A DNA stretch of 64,000 nt from Iris pallida (lineage: Eukaryota; Streptophyta; Magnoliopsida; Asparagales; Iridaceae). Both the position numbers and the translations under genes were made by a program. Below the pieces are notes generated by a model. It saw only the letters and a list, made by a program, of their open reading frames with translations. It did not search any database and had not been told where the DNA came from. The stretch spans positions 1,561,327 through 1,625,326 of the forward strand of contig JANAVB010005598.1 in assembly GCA_029216955.1 (NCBI GenBank), in the 5' to 3' direction. Below, piece after piece: positions 1-12,494 of this stretch (the stretch's first letter is position 1; every line of letters begins with the position of its first letter).

Positions 1-175
1 GTTCTGCCGTTTGCGTTGTAGTAGCATAAACGGGGCGGGGTGCTGGTGCAACGTGGGGACGGTCAGTCAGCTGCAAGAAAGGAGGGTCCCGATGTGCTTG
101 AAGAGGTGGGGTGTGATTGGTAGATGACACCTCATCTTCAGCAGGGCCGGAACGGGTGGCCTTTCCTTTGGCCAT
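1..175 (-). CDS. Element A gag, N-terminal part (runs off the window)
   Basis: Read from the ATG at 175 towards position 1, the minus strand stays open for 58 codons to the window edge (it begins MAKGKATRSGPAEDEVSS and is rich in Pro, Thr and His). It lies about 190 bases beyond the end of a gypsy-type LTR (365 onward) and its primer-binding-like site, which is where gag starts. Gag would form the particle that packages the element RNA. No conserved gag core or zinc knuckle falls inside the window, so the call rests on position, an uninterrupted frame and composition. It could also be a chance open frame. Confidence 0.5.
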   Translation of the reverse strand, partial: MAKGKATRSGPAEDEVSSTNHTPPLQAHRDPPFLQLTDRPHVAPAPRPVYATTTQTAE

Positions 176-343
176 ACTCTGGAAGGTTTAGGATGCAATA
201 TATAAGCAAGGTATCCTGCCAGTTTATAATCAAACAAAAATATTTATATATATATATAATTCGGGCCTATGTTGTGACAAATCAATGTTTTAGTGTTCTA
301 ATTGTTTCTGGATATGTTTACCTAAGTTGTTGTTTTGGACCTA

Positions 344-355
344 CATGGGCCACCA
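344..355 (-). promoter_or_regulatory. Candidate primer-binding site of element A
   Basis: On the minus strand the LTR ends ...GGTCGTGACA; after nine more bases comes TGGTGGCCCATG. Element C has the same 12-mer at the same distance from its LTR end (8,945-8,956). A primer-binding site lets a tRNA 3' end prime minus-strand DNA synthesis and should begin TGG, as here. It is not the usual plant initiator-Met site TGGTATCAGAGC, so either another tRNA is used or the site has diverged in the shared ancestor. Confidence 0.45.
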
Positions 356-364
356 CTAAAAACA

Positions 365-1448
365 TGTCACGACCCGATCCCAAATTATTGGATTGAACCG
401 GATCATGCCCAGCCCGCACCGTTGTGAGACGGTGTCAGTAAGCTGTTCTATATGCAGGTATTCACAAAAACATCTAAACATTTGTCACAACTTGAATATA
501 CAAAAATTTTAAAACTTTTTATTCAACAATTGAAAAGTACAACTGGAAATGGAAGAACTGAAATAAAGTACTGATTTCAAATTAACAAACTCCAAAACAA
601 TAAAACTAGAAAACTGGAAAATAACTAGTTAGGCGGTCGGCTCATCGGCCTCAGGTTCTGCGTCCTCCAAGGGAGACTCTGCCAACACCACATGATACAA
701 TACCGGGTCATAGTAGCTATTGTACAATAGCTCAGCATCCTCAATATCACCTAAAAATGTGGGTCTCCAGTCAGGAGGGAGCAAGTACGAAAATGTATCT
801 CACATTTCAAATAATAATAGAAAAGTGCAGGCTAAACAGTTGAAACAATATTTTCCAGCAATTTAACAACTTAAAACAATATGATTTGAATATGTAAACG
901 TCTATGACCGGCTTGGGTTGTACAGTAGCATCATAGCGACGCGATACGGCTTATCCCCGTGTGGTAGAGGGGTAAGCTCGCACAATAATGTAATATGAGG
1001 GATATTGGTCATAAACGTTACACTATTCTCCCAATATCCCCACAATCAATATCAATCAATATTTGAACCCTAGGAGAGGGTTTCGTGTAGCAATGTGGTT
1101 TAAACATGCAACTTGAAAATTACTAAATAAAATACAAGAAAACATAACCGTAACTTGCCTCTATTGATTGACTGGATCGGGAAAGTCGGTACCGAAGAGG
1201 AAGTCAAGTATGCCTCCGAGATCCTACAGTTGAGAACCTTGACTTAGAACCATAATGAAACCATTCTAGGTGTGCTAGTTACAATCTCTAGAAGCATACC
1301 CTAGTCAGATATTAAGTTATTAATTAATCTACCGAAAATTGTCTAACGTCGCAATCTACGTTCGTTATCATTTTAATTGAATAAGTCGGTTACTGATTAA
1401 TTGAGAAAAATAGCAATTACCGGTTAATTTGGCAAAACTTTGTATTTT

Positions 1449-1520
<72 letters not shown>

Positions 1521-2796
1521 TAGGCCTTTTCTTTTAAATGAGAAAACATGTGAATTACTAAATTACTAGATTATTTATTATGAGAAAACTTATTAATTTT
1601 CTTTATAAAATATATATCCATTTTATATTCTATGCGTTTAATGGTGAAATCAATATTCCAAAAAAATAAGAAAAAGCTACGCTACACAATACAAGGTCAC
1701 AGAGAAATAAAGGAAAAACTGGGCTTATGCCCTTACAAATTATTTACATAAATTAATTAATTCCTAAGGCGAGCTCTGAGTGCCGCGAACGGTCCAAACA
1801 GTAGGTCGAGGTCCTGCACCATAAATACTAAAGCAGTACCAGTTCTAAAATAAACTATAATTAAATTAAAAATTAAAGAGTCTCAGACTTGGTCGTGCAA
1901 TCTCATGTTGCGGCTTACGCCTCAACGTACAGGTGACCCTGTATCGTTTGCGTTTCGCCGAGGCTCATTCGACCGATATGGTCGTCGCCTAATTGGTGAT
2001 ACAAAATCCATAAAATCCAAAAACCAACAAAATCCAATCTATAAATTATTTTGCAAAGATCGATTTTCTTTGAAAATAGGTTTTATTCAAATTGCTAATT
2101 TTTATAAGAAAATCCCTTTTTAAAATATTTTCTGAAAATTTGGGCAGCATCTCCTCTGTAATTGAGACAACCCAATCCTGGGAGGATGCCAATCTGCAAC
2201 ACAAATAAATATCCCAAACCAGGGATCACTAATTACCAACCCAAAAATGAATATCCAACCTAAAAATGAACCACAGCTCAACATATCCAAAATAGAAAAT
2301 AAGTCGCGACGTAACCGATACTCTACGTATCACCCAAAAGCAATAATATATCAAAATACCGAATCCCGAAACGGGATCGGGACCGCGTCATCACAGACTA
2401 TCTACGGAAGGGACACGGGGACACGAAGTTATACCTCAGATGCTCGGCTAGAGCTCTCAGATGAATATTAGAAGAATGAAATCCGCGGACAGCGAGAAAT
2501 GGCTCGGAAAAGCGCTGTAGAACTCGGGGCAGAGCTGGGGCGGAGCCGACAGGGCTCGGGGTCACCCCGGGAAGGCGCTGGCCAGCGACACGGGGACTCG
2601 GGGGTCGCCGGGGGCGGATCTGGCCGGCGGGACAGCGCTGGCCGGACGGGCACGGCCGACGGGGGCGCTGGCCGGACATGAACGGGGGTCGCCGGGGCTG
2701 GGATCTGGTGTACGGGAGCCGCGAAGGGCGGACGAGCCAGGGGCAGCCTCGAGAGGGTCGTCGGAGGCTGGGATCCGGCACACGGGAGACGGCGCG
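365..2796 (-). repeat. Element A LTR, downstream part (split by B)
   Basis: In plus coordinates this starts TGTCACGACCC, i.e. on the minus strand the LTR ends GGGTCGTGACA. It continues at 24,284-24,772 after the 21.5-kb insertion of B, giving an LTR of about 2.9 kb. Minus orientation is supported by the leader and gag start beyond 365 and by the CT-rich leader near the other end. It includes a pure TA tract (1,451-1,516) and a GC-rich block (about 2,390-2,796) open in several frames; those open frames look like composition, not genes. Nothing else is recognisable in it. Confidence 0.75.
1451..1516. repeat. (TA)n microsatellite
   Basis: About 65 bases of uninterrupted TA inside LTR A. Confidence 0.95.
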
Positions 2797-4024
2797 GGTC
2801 ATGACCCGCACCCTAGGTAGGGGCACAAGTGCGTGACAATGTCCAGCCTACAGCGTAAAAATGGCGTAGAACGCTGTAGGTCTACTAGCCAACAAATAGT
2901 ATATAATAACTTGTCATCTCCGCACGGAGGTATATAATATGAAATACTGATAAACTCAATCACAATCTAGAAAGAAGAAATCATGGCACGAAAACTAGAT
3001 AGATATAATCACAAGTCCAAAATCCAGCTCAACAACGAGAGAGAGACACAAGGTAGTATAGTTATACAATCCCAAAATATAATAACATATGCATAAGTAG
3101 CAAGCTAGAGACAAGGTCCAGTCCAAACAACTCTAACTAAACAATAGGTAAAGTCTCGTCAAGCGGAGCTAAGCCCTGCTGAACCAAGGTCTCCAAGTCT
3201 AAGCCCACTACGTCATCCGGACCGTAGTAGGTACTGTAATCCTCCTCATCAGCATCTGTAATATTTTGTCAACATATCCAGTCAGGATGGAACGAGTACA
3301 ATCAACTAACAATAGTTCACAAGATATGACAAACTATAAGACTGTAGATAGAGAGTATATACAAAAAAATCATGGAATGTACATGTGAGTATCATGACAA
3401 GGTAAGCTTTAAATCTAGAGCTAGAACAAGGCAAGTAAAACTGATCATGACATGTACAAGAATCAAGAATCATCTATCTAAGTGTGTGAGTACTAGTTCC
3501 AACATGTGGCCGGCTTGGGTCTGTACAAGGTCTACTGGCCTGGTTAATCATACGTGGAGTGTATGATTAACACTCACAAGATCTACAAGAATAATATGGT
3601 GGATAATGACCACACATCTACACTAATACTTCCCGTCCCCGACTGGTAGAGTGGATCCAAACAAGACACGTCACGACGCAGGATTCTACGAGAAAAGAGC
3701 AAGTCTCCTCGAGAATCAGCATCCATATAATGCACAAGAACTACAACGGGGCTTGCACAAGACATACCAAGATAACAAGGAATAACACCTCATGTCGGGA
3801 TCCATGAATACCAATCCGTGTGACCAATGTGTCAAGAACAAGCATATCTACACTAATTACATGAATTATAACAATCATCATAAATTGGAAAAGTATTAGA
3901 GAATGTACTCGCTTGTAATATGATAGATAGATCGACTGAGTCCAAGAACAGTGCCTCGAGGACCTATAGATGGAATACTGTATCAATATAATGGTTTGGA
4001 AGTGAAATTAAGTCATACTGAGTC

Positions 4025-4370
4025 AAACTAGGTCAAACAAGGTCAAACTAGATTGTACAGGGTCAATCTAAGTCATATTAGGCCTAACCAGGTCAAACTG
4101 GGTCAATGCAAATCAAACAAAATTAAACTAGGTCGATTTAAGTCAACAGTTGACTTATAGTTGACTTTTGGTCAACTGGTCAACTCTGGTCAACCCTAGA
4201 TCAACTCTAGGTCAACTTTAGGTCAAACTTGACTAACGTTGACTAACAGTTAATTTTAGGCCAACTCGTCAAGTTTGGTCAAGTTCTAGGCTATTTTAGG
4301 CTTCGGTTGACTTTCGGTTAACTTTTGGTCAAAATAGTCAACCGTGGTCAACCAAGGTCAAAGCTAGTCC
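4025..4370 (-). promoter_or_regulatory. TTGAC (W-box-like) array in LTR B, first copy
   Basis: Roughly 350 bases in which GGTCAA, AGTCAA, TTGACC and TTGACT recur every 8-20 bases on both strands. TTGAC followed by C or T is the core of the W-box bound by WRKY transcription factors. The same array recurs at 21,568-21,905, 43,361-43,745 and 60,528-60,905. Binding is an inference; the repeated motif is plain in the sequence. Confidence 0.6.
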
Positions 4371-4999
4371 AAGTCCACTATTCCTAACCATTACCAACCA
4401 TAATAAACTAATTTTAGCTATCTCTTAGAGTATTAAACTCATATGTTGAGAATTGGGTATTATTCCTATTTATCCTATTTACCCTTCTACCCTAGTACTA
4501 AGGCCAAGTAGCTTTACCTTAGGAGTTTCACTCCCGACTTCCTAGGGTAGTAGGATACTAGCCTACACTATCATTACCTACCAAGCTTCCTAGGTAGAGT
4601 GGACATCCAATCCATCTTACGACTCATGTTGTCGATTTACCGATTATCTTAAGTATCGCGATATACTCAATGATATCGTACGATACCATCCTCCTACTCC
4701 CACACGAAACCTCGATTTCAACTCGGGAGCCTACCCACAAAATCTAATTCACATTATCTAAGTCTCATCCAATTTTGGATGCGTTTCGACACTCGGAACT
4801 CAATTTCTCCCTTTTACTAAATTCTGACTCACTCATAACTCTCTCTAAACTCACTCTACACATACTCTCATAGGACAAGTTTTGGGGGGTTATTTAGGGG
4901 CTATATAAGTATACATATAGGGGTATATATATGTATATATATATAGGTATATAAGTGTATATATATAGGGGGTATATAGGCTAAAGGGGGGGTTATCTA

Positions 5000-5115
5000 G
5001 TGCTACTGCTGCTGCTAAATGCTACTGCTGCTGCTGCTATTTGCTGTTACTGCTGCTGCTATTATGCTGTTACTGCTGCTGCTATTTGCTGTTGTGATGG
5101 GGGGGGGGGGGGGCA
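5000..5115. repeat. GCT/ACT trinucleotide tract followed by a G run
   Basis: Imperfect CTG/CTA repeats run straight into about 16 consecutive G. The second LTR of B has the same pair at about 22,535-22,632, and LTR H has a CAG/CAA tract followed by a C-rich stretch at 59,820-59,900 in the matching family orientation. The tract is thus an old part of this LTR family. Confidence 0.85.
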
Positions 5116-5279
5116 GCAGCTCCATTCCCCTCCCACAGCTGCTGCTACTGCCACTTCTTTCTTCCTTTCTTTTCCCTCTCTAACCCTCTCAATCTTTCTC
5201 TCTAATCTCTCAATTTCTTTCTCCCAATCTCTCTAAATTCCTCTCTAAAATCTCCTCTCCAAACTCACACACATCCAAA

Positions 5280-6290
<1,011 letters not shown>

Positions 6291-6291
6291 G

Positions 6292-8935
6292 TGTGACGCC
6301 CGTATTTCGGAATACGTATTTTAATTAGGCTTATATGTATTTCGGACCTGTATTTTATTTTTCTCGGATTTTGGCCTGTAATTGTATTTTGGCTCGACTT
6401 GCGGATTTTGGTTTTCTCGTAAATTGGGTTTTGACCTGGCATGGTTTATTCTTGTGGAGAAGGATTTTGGTTTGGTTTGCATTGGACTAACTTAGTTAAC
6501 CTCCACCCTCAACACAACACACCATCCCTCATTAAAACCCTACCTAACTTTCTCTCTCCTCATTACTTTTCCATCAATTTTCTCCATCTTCTTCTTCTTC
6601 CTTCCTCCACACAACACCCAACCTCCATAGGCAAGTGCACCTTGCCTCCAAATAGGAACCCTATTTTATTTGTCCATTAGTTAGATTAGGCCATGGTGAA
6701 CAACATTAGAACTTGGCATTTTGTGATTTGGAGTCTCCATTTTTCTAGATCTAAGTTTTAACCATTTTTGGATTTTTTTGGTTTTGATCTATTAAACTTA
6801 GATTTTTGCTTGTTTTGAGGCTTCCATGTGGAAGAGAATTCAATTTCACACAAGGTAGAACTTTGAAAATCTAAATTTCGTTTTGATTTGGCCAAGTTAT
6901 GAAGTTTGGAATTTTGGTGTTCTTGGGTTTTCTCTCTCGGCCTGCTGGAGAAGAAGACTCAGCCAGCGCTCTTTAGCGCTGGGCTGACCCGCGCTCGGTG
7001 CCCCTTGGCGAACCACGCTCACTCCCTAGCACAATCTGATCCCCTGCGCAGCTCACTCCCAGCGCAACCCGTTCCCAACGCCTTCGACCCTAGCGCAACC
7101 TGACCTCAGCGCAGTTCATTCCCCAGCGCAGTTCATTCCCTAGCGCCGTTCATTCTCCAGCGCAGTTCATCCCCCCAGCGCAGTCTATTCCCTCTGCGCA
7201 GTTCATTCCCCTAGCGCAATCAGACTCTAGCGCAACCCGACCCAAGGAATCCCAGCGCAACCTATTTGCCCATGATGGTTTGGTTTTATTTCCTTGGGAT
7301 TGGCATCTCTTTTGTGATTGGAGCTCTGAGATCTTGTTTCACACAACACGACTGTCTTGACCCAACATGACCTGGCACGGTTTTCGGTGTTTTGCTTATG
7401 ACTAGTACGGTTTTCGTGATTTCTGTGATTTATGATCCTAGTACTTTCTGATCTTCTTAGTAATGACCCGATGGGGTGCGCTCTTAACTTGTAACCTGTG
7501 ATTCATGATTTGTCTTTGTACTGGATAACTTGATAGTGGCCCATGGCGGCGCACTCCTGACTTGTAACTTGACTTGACTTGATGCTGTTGCGATGGCTAA
7601 CTTGACTCATATAATCAACTTTGACTCCGTGGGTGTTCATTCTTGTTGCTTCGTGCAATCTACTTGTCTTGTCTTGTCATGTCTTGCATCATGTCTAGGA
7701 TGTGACTCCCTGGTTACCACGGTCAGGGATTCGCACTGAATATGGATTAGGCTAATTACTAGATCAAACTATAGTTCATGGAGAATCCCAAATCACAGGC
7801 GATCTCGTTATCTGGGCGCTTTAAATGGACTTGTAGCCTGCCGACGAGTAGGGCACATTTCCAGCACACTGTCATGTGTTGCACCCTCTAAGTCACCTAA
7901 GGGTATATCGTCTCCTGGGCGATGTACCCAACCATACACTCAACCCGCAGAAGGATAACTGGATAGTCTGTAGGGCTTGGGACTGGGAAATTTTTATTTG
8001 CATCTTGTTAGTAATTAGGCTTGTGATAACCCTAGTTAGTTAAGTAGTAAGCCGTAGTATTTGCTTGGCCGCTTGTGAATGGATGGTGTCCAGCCTTGTC
8101 TAAGTCTCGTCTAGTCCCAGTACCTGGTACTCCTGGGCATAATTGTTTTACTTATCTTAACAATAAATGGGTAGCGACAAGTGCTATTTAGGCAAAGGGT
8201 TACAACCCCGGTCCTTGTTTGGTTTAAGGGTTGTAACCTGGCTCCCGGAATGGTTCTACGTCCCTAATCGTTTATTGTCTTGTTGTACTCCTTATTACTT
8301 GTACTTTTCTTCTATTCCTTTTGTTCTGATATGCTGGCTTTTATTCTTATTTTGTGGCCTCCTTTGTGGCACTTACTCTTTCTGGGGTTTGACCCAGCTG
8401 GTTTTGTGTGGCCAGATTTCGGAGCAGTACCCGAAGATCTACCGAACTTCCAGCCCAATGGTGACAACTAGACGGAACCCGGGCTACGAGTGGGTTTTTC
8501 TTTTTGATTTGCTCACTACATTATAAAATTATTCTTTTGAGGCGTTAGCCGACGAGCACCTGTTAGCTCGATGCATATTTACTTACTGTCTGCCTACGGG
8601 CTGTAACATGATTAACAAATCCTAAGGTTGATCATGTACGACTGAACTCTTGCTAGTCTTGACATTTTGTACGATTAGCTTCATGATCATCCAATATATA
8701 ATGTATGGGACGCCTTGCTATTATATATTTGATGCTCTGACATCTTATAACTATTATTGCTTGCTTGAGATTGAGACAATAGGCTTGTTCATGACCATAG
8801 GAGACTGTTGGCTTGTAGTTAAACCATTATATATCTAGACAGCCGTGACCGTATAGCGAGGTGGATTTCATTTCAATATACGTAGCTGGCTATGTACGCC
8901 CCCGCTCTCCAGTATTCTGGATCTGGGGCGTCACA
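6292..8935 (+). repeat. Element C 5' LTR
   Basis: It starts TGTGACGCCCGTATTTCGG and ends CTGGGGCGTCACA, and is near-identical to 13,925-16,587. A CT-rich leader-like stretch lies about 200-330 bases in, followed by a GCGCAG array at about 7,000-7,265. Open frames at 6,441-6,680 and 8,167-8,526 recur in the other LTR only because the LTRs are copies. Confidence 0.95.
7000..7265. repeat. GCGCAG(T/C)TCATTCCC-type minisatellite in LTR C
   Basis: About a dozen imperfect units of roughly 17-20 bases built on CAGCGCAGTTCATTCCC. The other LTR has a shorter version at about 14,690-14,925, and gains a second copy of the upstream hairpin motif CAGCGCTCTTTAGCGCTGG. Unit number thus changed after C inserted. 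Confidence 0.8.
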
Positions 8936-8944
8936 TGGTTTAAG

Positions 8945-8956
8945 TGGTGGCCCATG
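8945..8956 (+). promoter_or_regulatory. Candidate primer-binding site of element C
   Basis: TGGTGGCCCATG begins nine bases after the LTR end. The same 12-mer occupies the same place in element A. See the entry at 344-355 for the caveat on tRNA identity. Confidence 0.45.
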
Positions 8957-9229
8957 CAGCTCTTGTAAATCAAGATATGTGAGGGTTTACCGGATAGATG
9001 TCTCAATCAGTACTCGTCCTTGATCTCTGTTCATATCCTCTGAATCCCTGGATTCTTGCCCTGATCATGTGCTTGTATCGTTGATCTGTCCTGGTCCTTC
9101 CTTATTGTTCCCTATGTCGTCTTTTTCAGCGATACTGTACCTGGCCCCGCCGATCAGCGAGGTGGAGCACTTCCCGCGGACCAACAATCCGGAGATCAAG
9201 CCCAACATTCCGGAGTAGCCTCCAGAGTT

Positions 9230-10150
9230 GTGCCTACTGGAGGAGAGCTACCAGTTCAGCCCGTCCAGCCTGCAGAGCCTGATGATGGCACCTTGGTAGA
9301 TCTCATCAGGACCTTGATAGCTTCCCAGGATCGTCGGGGCGACGTCTTGCACCAGGCAGTAGTAGATGCTTTGACCAGAGGCGGTCATCCAGGGAACAGC
9401 ACGGCCAACAGCTTCAAGCGCCTGAACCCTCCATTCTTCGACGACAGCGAAGATGCGATTGCCGCGGACGCTTGGCTTCAGGATACCGAGGTGGTTCTGG
9501 AAGAAGCTAGGACACCTGAGAATGAGAAGGTGGCGGTGGAACACCTACAGTTGCTAGACTTAGCTCGCAGTTGGTGGGCGGCGCAAGTCGTGGGATTAGC
9601 GGCGTCGGTTACTTGGGCGATATTTAGAGAAAGATTCCAGACGAAGTATTTTGATGCTGTAGTTCGGTACGACCTACAGACGAGATTTACCAACTTGAAG
9701 CAGGGAGGCAGAACGGTCGACGGTTATGCATCTGAGTTCTCTAGACTCAGTAGGTTTGCCCCCACCTTGGTGGCAACCGAGTTTGATAGGGCCCAGCGAT
9801 TCCAGCAAGGACTGTATTTGGAGATCTTGTTGGCAGTTGAGCAGTTCGAGCACCAGACGTTCGATGCAGTATTGAGGGCAGCTAGGAGGCACGAGTACAC
9901 CTCACAGAGGATCGTGGATAGGATCGGAGGTAGGAAGCGGTCCCACAATCAGATGCACCAATCATCAGCTCCAGCCCCGGCAGCTAGGGGTTTGACCGTT
10001 GGAACTCCGAGACGGGCTACCTCAGTAACGTCGGTTCAACATTCAACCCCGATGTACCTGCAGCAGCAGAAGCAGAAGCAGACTTCCGCGATGGGATGTT
10101 CTCATTGCGGAAAGCCAGGGCACGTGGTGGCAGATTGTCGCAGGACGTAG
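9230..10150 (+). CDS. gag: Element C gag, truncated by a stop
   Basis: This 306-residue gag forms the nucleocapsid that packages element RNA. The retrotransposon gag core runs from about residue 60 to 210 (motifs such as AWLQDTEVVLEEA, FRERFQTKYF and GYASEFSRLSRFAP). A CCHC zinc knuckle sits near the end (CSHCGKPGHVVADC). An open frame continues upstream of Met 9,230 for a few dozen codons, so the true start may be earlier. A TAG at 10,148-10,150 interrupts the frame between the first knuckle and a second one (CLACGAADHKIGAC) encoded just downstream in the same frame. Confidence 0.9.
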   Translation: MPTGGELPVQPVQPAEPDDGTLVDLIRTLIASQDRRGDVLHQAVVDALTRGGHPGNSTANSFKRLNPPFFDDSEDAIAADAWLQDTEVVLEEARTPENEKVAVEHLQLLDLARSWWAAQVVGLAASVTWAIFRERFQTKYFDAVVRYDLQTRFTNLKQGGRTVDGYASEFSRLSRFAPTLVATEFDRAQRFQQGLYLEILLAVEQFEHQTFDAVLRAARRHEYTSQRIVDRIGGRKRSHNQMHQSSAPAPAARGLTVGTPRRATSVTSVQHSTPMYLQQQKQKQTSAMGCSHCGKPGHVVADCRRT

Positions 10151-10348
10151 GGATTGTGCCTGGCTTGTGGAGCGGCAGATCACAAGATAGGAGCCTGCCC
10201 GAATAGGGGTAGTTCGTCCTCTGCGAACCTAACCAGTCCGTCGGTTAGGAGACCAGCACCTATGCAGCAGTAGCAGTACCCGAGGCCATTGTTGCCTCAG
10301 GCCCAGGCGTTTCAGTAGCAGAACCAGTAGCAGTACACCCAGACTCAA
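10151..10348 (+). pseudogene. Element C gag-protease linker with second zinc knuckle, broken by TAG stops
   Basis: In the same frame as gag, this stretch encodes a second CCHC knuckle and a Gln/Pro-rich linker. It has three further TAG codons, all in CAG-rich (Gln) runs. The pattern suggests CAG-to-TAG changes at CHG sites, expected from deamination of methylated cytosine. The frame reopens at 10,349 into protease-RT. Confidence 0.8.
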
Positions 10349-11704
10349 GTGCAGAGCAGGCAGAGAGGTTTCCAACAGAAGGGACCCGCAGCCAGAGGAC
10401 AAGGTCAGGCAATGATGATGACTATGGAAGAAGAAGTTGCACCAGGTGAAGTAGTGGCAGGTACTATTCTCGTTAACTCCTCTCCAGCATCGGTATTATT
10501 TGATTCTGGTGCATCGCATTCATTCATGTCTGCACGATTCACGATACGGATAGGATTGGAGCCCGAGTCATTATCAGTGAGGCTCAATATACTTACTGGT
10601 AATGGTCTTGTGGGAGTAGATCGAGTGTTTTCCTCGTGTCGGATCGTAGTTAGCGGTAGAGAGTTCCCCGCTAGATTTATCGAGTTTTCGATGGCAGACT
10701 ATGATATAGTCTTAGGTATGGATTGGTTGAGGAACCAGTATGCTATGATAGACTGCCGCATTGGCAGGGTTGTTTTCAGCATTCCAGAAGAGCCAGAGTT
10801 TTCATTTTCCAGAGACGCAGTGGAGCCATCTTTTCCAGTATTGCGGATGGTAGTAGCAGCAGTTCAGTTACCCCGGATAGTTGAAGAGTTTCCAGATGTC
10901 TTCCCAGAGGAACTTCCAGGGATGCCGCCAGAGCGGGAGATCGAGTTCACTATAGATTTGATCCCCGAAACGGCACCAGTATCAGAGCGAGTCTACAGGA
11001 TGGCGCCTTCAGAGTTGGAGATTTTGTACAAGATGATTGAAGAACTGAGGACCAAGGGATTCATTCGTGCAAGTGGATCGCCTTGGGGAGCCCCGATGCT
11101 TCTTGTGAAGAAGAAGGATGGTAAGTCTAGATTATGTGTAGATTATCGTACCTTAAATTCGATGACAATCAAGAACAGATACCCTCTCCCGAGGATAGAT
11201 GACTTATTTGATCAACTCAAAGGGGCTTCAGTATTCTTGAAGATAGACTTACGATCAGGATACCACCAGATCAGGGTCAGAGAGCAGGACATCACGAAGA
11301 CAGCGTTCAGATCGAGATATGGGCAGTGGGAGTTTCTTGTTATGCTATTCGGAGCAACCAATGCGCCAGCCGTATTTATGGACCTCATGAATCGTATTTT
11401 CATGCCTTACTTGGATCAGTTCGTGATCGTGTTCCTAGATGACATCCTGGTCTACAGCAAGAGCGAAGCAGAGCACGAGCAGCATCTCAGAATCGTCCTT
11501 CAGACGCTTAGAGAGCACCAGTTGTACGCCAAGTTCAGTAAATGCGAGTTCTGGCTCGATCACATTTCGTACTTGGGACACATCATTACTCGAGGAGGAG
11601 TGGAAGTGGATCCCCAGAAGATTGTGGCTATCAAGATATGGCCAGTACCTAGCTCAATGGCAGAAGTTTGCAGCTTCCTTGGATTAGTCGGCTACTACCG
11701 GTGA
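10349..11704 (+). CDS. pol: Element C pol: aspartic protease and reverse transcriptase
   Basis: The 451-residue frame continues from the gag frame. The retropepsin-type protease has its active site in [10 protein letters not shown] (Asp about residue 52), with VLGMDWL downstream. RT begins around residue 185: the PPEREIEF lead, [29 protein letters not shown] (Asp about 300) and the catalytic [11 protein letters not shown] (Asp 364 and 365). Protease matures the polyprotein; RT copies the RNA. The frame ends at GLVGYYR with a TGA where the family has Arg (CGA), followed by RNase H in the same frame. No polymerase active-site residue is lost. Confidence 0.92.
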   Translation: MQSRQRGFQQKGPAARGQGQAMMMTMEEEVAPGEVVAGTILVNSSPASVLFDSGASHSFMSARFTIRIGLEPESLSVRLNILTGNGLVGVDRVFSSCRIVVSGREFPARFIEFSMADYDIVLGMDWLRNQYAMIDCRIGRVVFSIPEEPEFSFSRDAVEPSFPVLRMVVAAVQLPRIVEEFPDVFPEELPGMPPEREIEFTIDLIPETAPVSERVYRMAPSELEILYKMIEELRTKGFIRASGSPWGAPMLLVKKKDGKSRLCVDYRTLNSMTIKNRYPLPRIDDLFDQLKGASVFLKIDLRSGYHQIRVREQDITKTAFRSRYGQWEFLVMLFGATNAPAVFMDLMNRIFMPYLDQFVIVFLDDILVYSKSEAEHEQHLRIVLQTLREHQLYAKFSKCEFWLDHISYLGHIITRGGVEVDPQKIVAIKIWPVPSSMAEVCSFLGLVGYYR

Positions 11705-12484
11705 TTCGTTTCAGATTTTGCAAGGATTTCAGCGCCGATGACCCAGTTGACCCGCAAGGATGTGCCGTTCGTATGGACAACAGAGTGCCAGGAATCATTC
11801 GAGAAGTTAAAGCAAGGTTTGGTAACGGCCTCCATTCTCACACTTCCAGATGGGACTGGAGGATTCACAGTTTATTGCGACGCTTCAGGCAGAGGATTGG
11901 GGTGTGTCTTGATGCAGCATGGGAAGGAAATAGCTTATGCATCATGTCAACTTCGTGATCATGAGCAGAATTATCCGACCCACGACTTGGAACTGGCGGC
12001 GGTAGTGTTTGCGCTTAAGCTTTGGCGGCACTACTTGTACGGGGACAGAGTGGAGATATTTACTGATCACAAGAGCCTGAATTATGTTTTCACCCAGAAG
12101 GACCTTAACATGCGGCAGAGAAGATGGCTCGAGCTACTGGTGGACTATAATGTAAATTTGTAGTATCACCCAGGGAAGGCCAACGTTGTAGCAGATGCGT
12201 TGAGCCGGAGAGCCGGAGTTTACTTCCTAACGGCGCAACCAGAGTTATTGGCAGATCTTCAGAATATGGGAATTAAAGTGGTTCTTCCTACCAACGTGGC
12301 GTTGATGGCCAGTCTACAGGTTCAGTCCAGCATAGTAGAGAGGGTCCGGATGGCGTAGTCTACGGATTCTAAGATTCAGCGACTCAGAGCAGAGTGTGAG
12401 ATAGGAAGAAGGCCAGAGTTGTGCATGTATGAAGATGGTACACTTCGACACGGCACTCATCTTTGTATAACTAGTGGAGATCTG
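11705..12484 (+). pseudogene. Element C RNase H and RNase H-integrase linker, with stops
   Basis: The main open segment (11,738-12,163) carries typical gypsy RNase H motifs: [53 protein letters not shown] and [13 protein letters not shown]. This domain removes RNA from the RNA:DNA hybrid. A TAG after VNL precedes [15 protein letters not shown], and another TAG follows RVRMA near 12,358; both fit former CAG codons. A frame change near 12,485-12,495 separates this from integrase. Confidence 0.88.
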
Positions 12485-12494
12485 ACTTGAGGTC

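Noticed and set aside
2398..2826. Overlapping GC-rich frames on both strands
   Set aside because: Part of LTR A; the frames reflect GC-rich composition lacking stops, and one crosses into LTR B.
8167..8526. 119-codon frame conserved at 15,819-16,178
   Set aside because: The conservation is explained by the two locations being the two LTRs of element C; no domain is recognisable.
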